Below, piece after piece: positions 61,909 to 64,000 of a stretch of DNA of 64,000 nt (position 1 is its first letter; each line of letters opens with the position of its first letter). A program made the position numbers and the translations under genes. This stretch comes from RH-AL1 sp965277735 (GTDB lineage: Bacteria; Pseudomonadota; Alphaproteobacteria; Rhizobiales; Beijerinckiaceae), in assembly GCA_965277735.1 (NCBI GenBank), contig CBDIDO010000003.1:2046001-2110000 (forward strand), read 5' to 3'. The notes under the pieces were generated by a model that searched no databases, was not told the DNA's origin, and worked only from the letters and a program-made list of their open reading frames with translations.

Positions 61909-62538
61909 ATGAGCAATATCACGGTCTGGGGCTTTGCCGGCTCGGCTTACGTGCGCACGGTGCGCATGGTGCTCGCCGAGAAGGGCGTGACCGACTACGA
62001 GCACGTACCGGTCGATGTTCTCAAAGGCGAGCCGAAGCAGCCGGAGCATCTCGAGCGCCATCCCTTCGGCAAGGTGCCGGTCGTCGACATCGACGGCTTC
62101 CGGATCATCGAGACGCCGGCGATCGCGCGCTATCTCGACACCGTGCTGCCCGGCAAGAAGCTCGTGCCCTCCGATCCGAAGGACGTGGCGCGCATGGACA
62201 TGGTGGTCTCGATCGTCGACAGCTACGGCTATATCCCGATGGTCGCCGGCGTGACGGCCTATCACCTGTTCCCTGATTTCGTCGGCGGCAAGAACGAGGA
62301 GATGCACCACAAGGGCATCGCCGATTCCAAGCTCGCTCTCGGCCAGTTCATGCGCATCAAGGGCGCGTCGCCTTGGCTCGCCGGCGATGTGCTCTCTATC
62401 GCCGATCTCTACCTCGCGCCATCTCTCGCCTACGTCACCAAGACCCCGCACAAGGACGAGTTCCTGGCGCTGCCTGGCGTGAAGGACTGGTGGACGAAGA
62501 TCGAGGCGCTCGACAGCTTCAAGGCGACGGCGCCGTAG
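61909..62538 (+). CDS. Glutathione S-transferase family protein
   Basis: 209 residues. N-terminal thioredoxin-like domain with ITVWGFAGSAYVRTVRMVL, HPFGKVPVVDIDGF and the glutathione-binding ETPAIARYLD (about residues 66-75). The all-helical C-terminal domain includes SPWLAGDVLSIADLYLAPSL. Soluble and cytoplasmic. GGGAGGAG precedes ATG 61909. Substrate unknown. Confidence 0.9.
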   Translation: MSNITVWGFAGSAYVRTVRMVLAEKGVTDYEHVPVDVLKGEPKQPEHLERHPFGKVPVVDIDGFRIIETPAIARYLDTVLPGKKLVPSDPKDVARMDMVVSIVDSYGYIPMVAGVTAYHLFPDFVGGKNEEMHHKGIADSKLALGQFMRIKGASPWLAGDVLSIADLYLAPSLAYVTKTPHKDEFLALPGVKDWWTKIEALDSFKATAP

Positions 62539-62608
62539 CGTTGTTCCGGGGCTCGCAAAGCGAGAACGGCCTTCACACATCTCGGACGGCAGCTTCGATC
62601 GAGCCGCC

Positions 62609-62746
62609 GGTTTCCCCTCCGCCTTGTGGGGACGGGCCAGGGTGGGGGTTCTTGCCGCTTCCGGGATGGAGCCCGAACTGGCCGCATCGAGCGGGCGGAG
62701 CTACCCCCATTCCCTAGCCCTTCCCCACAAGGGGGGAAGGGAAACC
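62609..62746. repeat. Interrupted inverted repeat (RPE-like) in the GST-ParA gap
   Basis: The left arm (about 62609-62651: GGTTTCCCCTCCGCCTTGTG and following) is matched inversely by the right arm (about 62700-62746, ending GGGGGGAAGGGAAACC). A 48-base unrelated centre lies between. It resembles the rpsB-tsf palindrome in style but not sequence. The rest of the gap, 62747-62904, has a GGTTCTGGGTTCTCGCTGCG segment of the kind dispersed in alphaproteobacterial genomes, and no gene. Confidence 0.6.
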
Positions 62747-62904
62747 GTTGGCATCGCACCAGTCAAAAGCAGCCATCGCCGAAGGCGACCAGCGAAGTGT
62801 GGATCCTGTAGAGCGAAACGGGAACCCGGAACCGGAACTCTTCAGCGTCTGGTTTGATGCGCACCGGTTCTGGGTTCTCGCTGCGCGAGCCCCGGAATGA
62901 CGAA

Positions 62905-63570
62905 TCAGGCGGCGCGCTTCGTCGCGGCCTTCTCGGCGGCGGCCTTGAGGCGCGACAGGCGGCGCTTCAGCGACGACCACAGCACGCGCATCTCCTCGGC
63001 GGCCTTGCCGTCCGGCTCGATCTCGGTCGTGCCCATGCCTTCGCGCGCGGCTTCCTGGTAGGCGACGCGCGAGGCGACAAGCGGGCGAAGCAGGCCGCCC
63101 ATGCTCTCGAGCGCGGCGGCGCCGTCGGTGACGCGCTGGCTCTCCTGCATCGCCGGGCACTGGTTGAGGATGAAGGCGAAGTCCTTGCCGAAGCTCTTCA
63201 GCTTGCCGCGCGTGACCTCGGACGACCAGATGTCGAAGATCGTCGGCCGCGCCGGGATCAGGCAGAGATCGGCGGCCTTCATCGCCGCATCGGCGGCGGG
63301 CGTGTCGGTCGCGGGCGTGTCGATGATCACGAGAGTGACGTTGCCCTTGGCGAGCGCGGCGAGCGCGTCGGGGAGCTTGCCGGCGGAGACGGTCTCGACG
63401 GGCATGCCCTTGTCGTCGCGACGGCGCGCCCACTTGGTCAGCGACTTCTGCGGATCCATGTCGATGAGGAAGACGCGTTCGCCGGCTTCCTGCGCGACGA
63501 CGGCGAGGCACGCCGCCAGCGTCGACTTGCCCGACCCACCCTTCTGCGTGACCATCGCAACCGTGCGCAT
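62905..63570 (-). CDS. ParA-family ATPase
   Basis: 221 residues from ATG 63570, which directly starts MRTVAMVTQKGGSGKSTLAA with the deviant Walker A (KGGSGKST). Switch regions DMDPQKSLTKWARRRDDKG and VIIDTPATDTPAAD follow. The end is Lys/Ala-rich (AAAEKAATKRAA). No parB or parS partner is adjacent, so it may be an orphan positioning ATPase rather than the chromosome partition protein. Confidence 0.88.
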   Translation of the reverse strand: MRTVAMVTQKGGSGKSTLAACLAVVAQEAGERVFLIDMDPQKSLTKWARRRDDKGMPVETVSAGKLPDALAALAKGNVTLVIIDTPATDTPAADAAMKAADLCLIPARPTIFDIWSSEVTRGKLKSFGKDFAFILNQCPAMQESQRVTDGAAALESMGGLLRPLVASRVAYQEAAREGMGTTEIEPDGKAAEEMRVLWSSLKRRLSRLKAAAEKAATKRAA

Positions 63571-63823
63571 CAAAGGACCCCCGCCCAAGTAAAACAATGC
63601 TGCTCACCAATAGGCGGGCTTGTGGTTAACGAAGATTAAAGACGCGCGAATATTACCCGGCACGGCAACGCTGTTCGGCTCGACGGCCCCGTCCTCGTGA
63701 GGCCATCCCTATCGACGCCATCGAACAGGGATATTGACGGCATCTGTTGGATCAATGCTGCAGCGCAACGTATCTCTCCTCCATCGGCCAGCGCGACGCT
63801 GACCAACGAGATGGAGAACGGTC

Positions 63824-64000
63824 ATGGCTCGCAACAAGCTCATACTTTCCGCCAGCGCCCTTCTGGCCCTGTCGCTCACCGCCGGCCCGATGGCCGCGTC
63901 GGGCGCCGTCGCCCAGGAGGCGATGATGCTCGAGACGTTCGGCGCGGTCCGGATGATCTCGCCGCAGGAGCTTCAGCAGAGGAACGAGGAAGCCGCCCGC
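63824..64000 (+). CDS. Start of an exported protein of unknown function (runs off the window)
   Basis: 59 codons from ATG 63824 with GGAG upstream. It begins with a signal peptide (KLILSASALLALSLTAGPMA, cleavage near GAVAQEA), followed by MLETFGAVRMISPQELQQRN. No family can be assigned from this stub. The 253-base gap 63571-63823 probably holds promoters for this gene and ParA; nothing else seen. Confidence 0.6.
   Translation, partial: MARNKLILSASALLALSLTAGPMAASGAVAQEAMMLETFGAVRMISPQELQQRNEEAAR

Overview
The window looks like a chromosomal segment of a GC-rich alphaproteobacterium, most likely of the Hyphomicrobiales (Rhizobiales). The grounds are an S2 protein with a long C-terminal extension, alpha-type promoters, the order rpsF-rpsR-DUF2232-rplI, dispersed palindromic repeats and very high GC. 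Genus cannot be fixed from the sequence. Several classical neighbourhoods are broken: tsf is not followed by pyrH, secE is not preceded by tuf or tRNA-Trp, and rpoC is not followed by rpsL.

Layout. 1-1599 (-): start of a cytochrome bo3 oxidase operon (cyoA, 5' part of cyoB). 1936-4129 (+): rpsB and tsf around a large inverted repeat. 4151-6799 (-): a molybdenum-cofactor finishing module (MocA-like transferase, MoeA-like protein, two half-size XdhC proteins). 6859-8239 (-): a DsbA-like oxidoreductase and a TetR regulator. 8380-11558 (+): a PQQ-associated periplasmic cluster (metallohydrolase, SoxYZ-like carrier, CXXCW protein, thioredoxin), with a palindromic operator in front. 11710-24027 (+): secE-nusG-rplKA-rplJL-rpoBC. 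24285-29054 (+): a 1240-residue extracellular nuclease with a C-terminal Hint domain, and a glycine-rich exported protein. 29328-31792 (+): rpsF-rpsR-DUF2232-rplI. 31841-34440 (-): an ATP-grasp/flavoprotein pair of unknown product. 34691-38488 (+): a PaoABC-type molybdenum aldehyde oxidoreductase. 38512-41816: biotin genes bioA (-) and bioFD (+), then tRNA-Gly(UCC).

41930-59243 is the most unusual part: a selenium island. It carries selA (with a one-base frameshift), tRNA-Sec, selB, selD and a putative selenate-type ABC transporter. It also carries two paralogous family-5 solute-binding proteins, each interrupted at the same place by an in-frame UGA. Each UGA is followed at the same distance by an identical 19-nt hairpin that fits a bacterial SECIS element. 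I read both as selenoproteins. They sit with a Tat-exported DsrE-like protein, a Mop/TOBE domain protein, a TlpA-like redoxin and a DsbD/ScsB-type reductase. This suggests a thiol/selenol redox relay in the periplasm serving an orphan selenocysteine binding protein. The island is bracketed by a 16-bp direct repeat of the tRNA-Gly 3' end and by IS debris (IS5-like, IS1182, IS630), which points to horizontal acquisition.

59263-64000: a frameshifted methyltransferase, a secreted S10 serine carboxypeptidase, a glutathione S-transferase, a ParA-type ATPase and the start of an unidentified exported protein. Coordinates of starts were chosen from ribosome binding sites where possible; functional assignments rest on motifs and remembered family signatures, not on searches.
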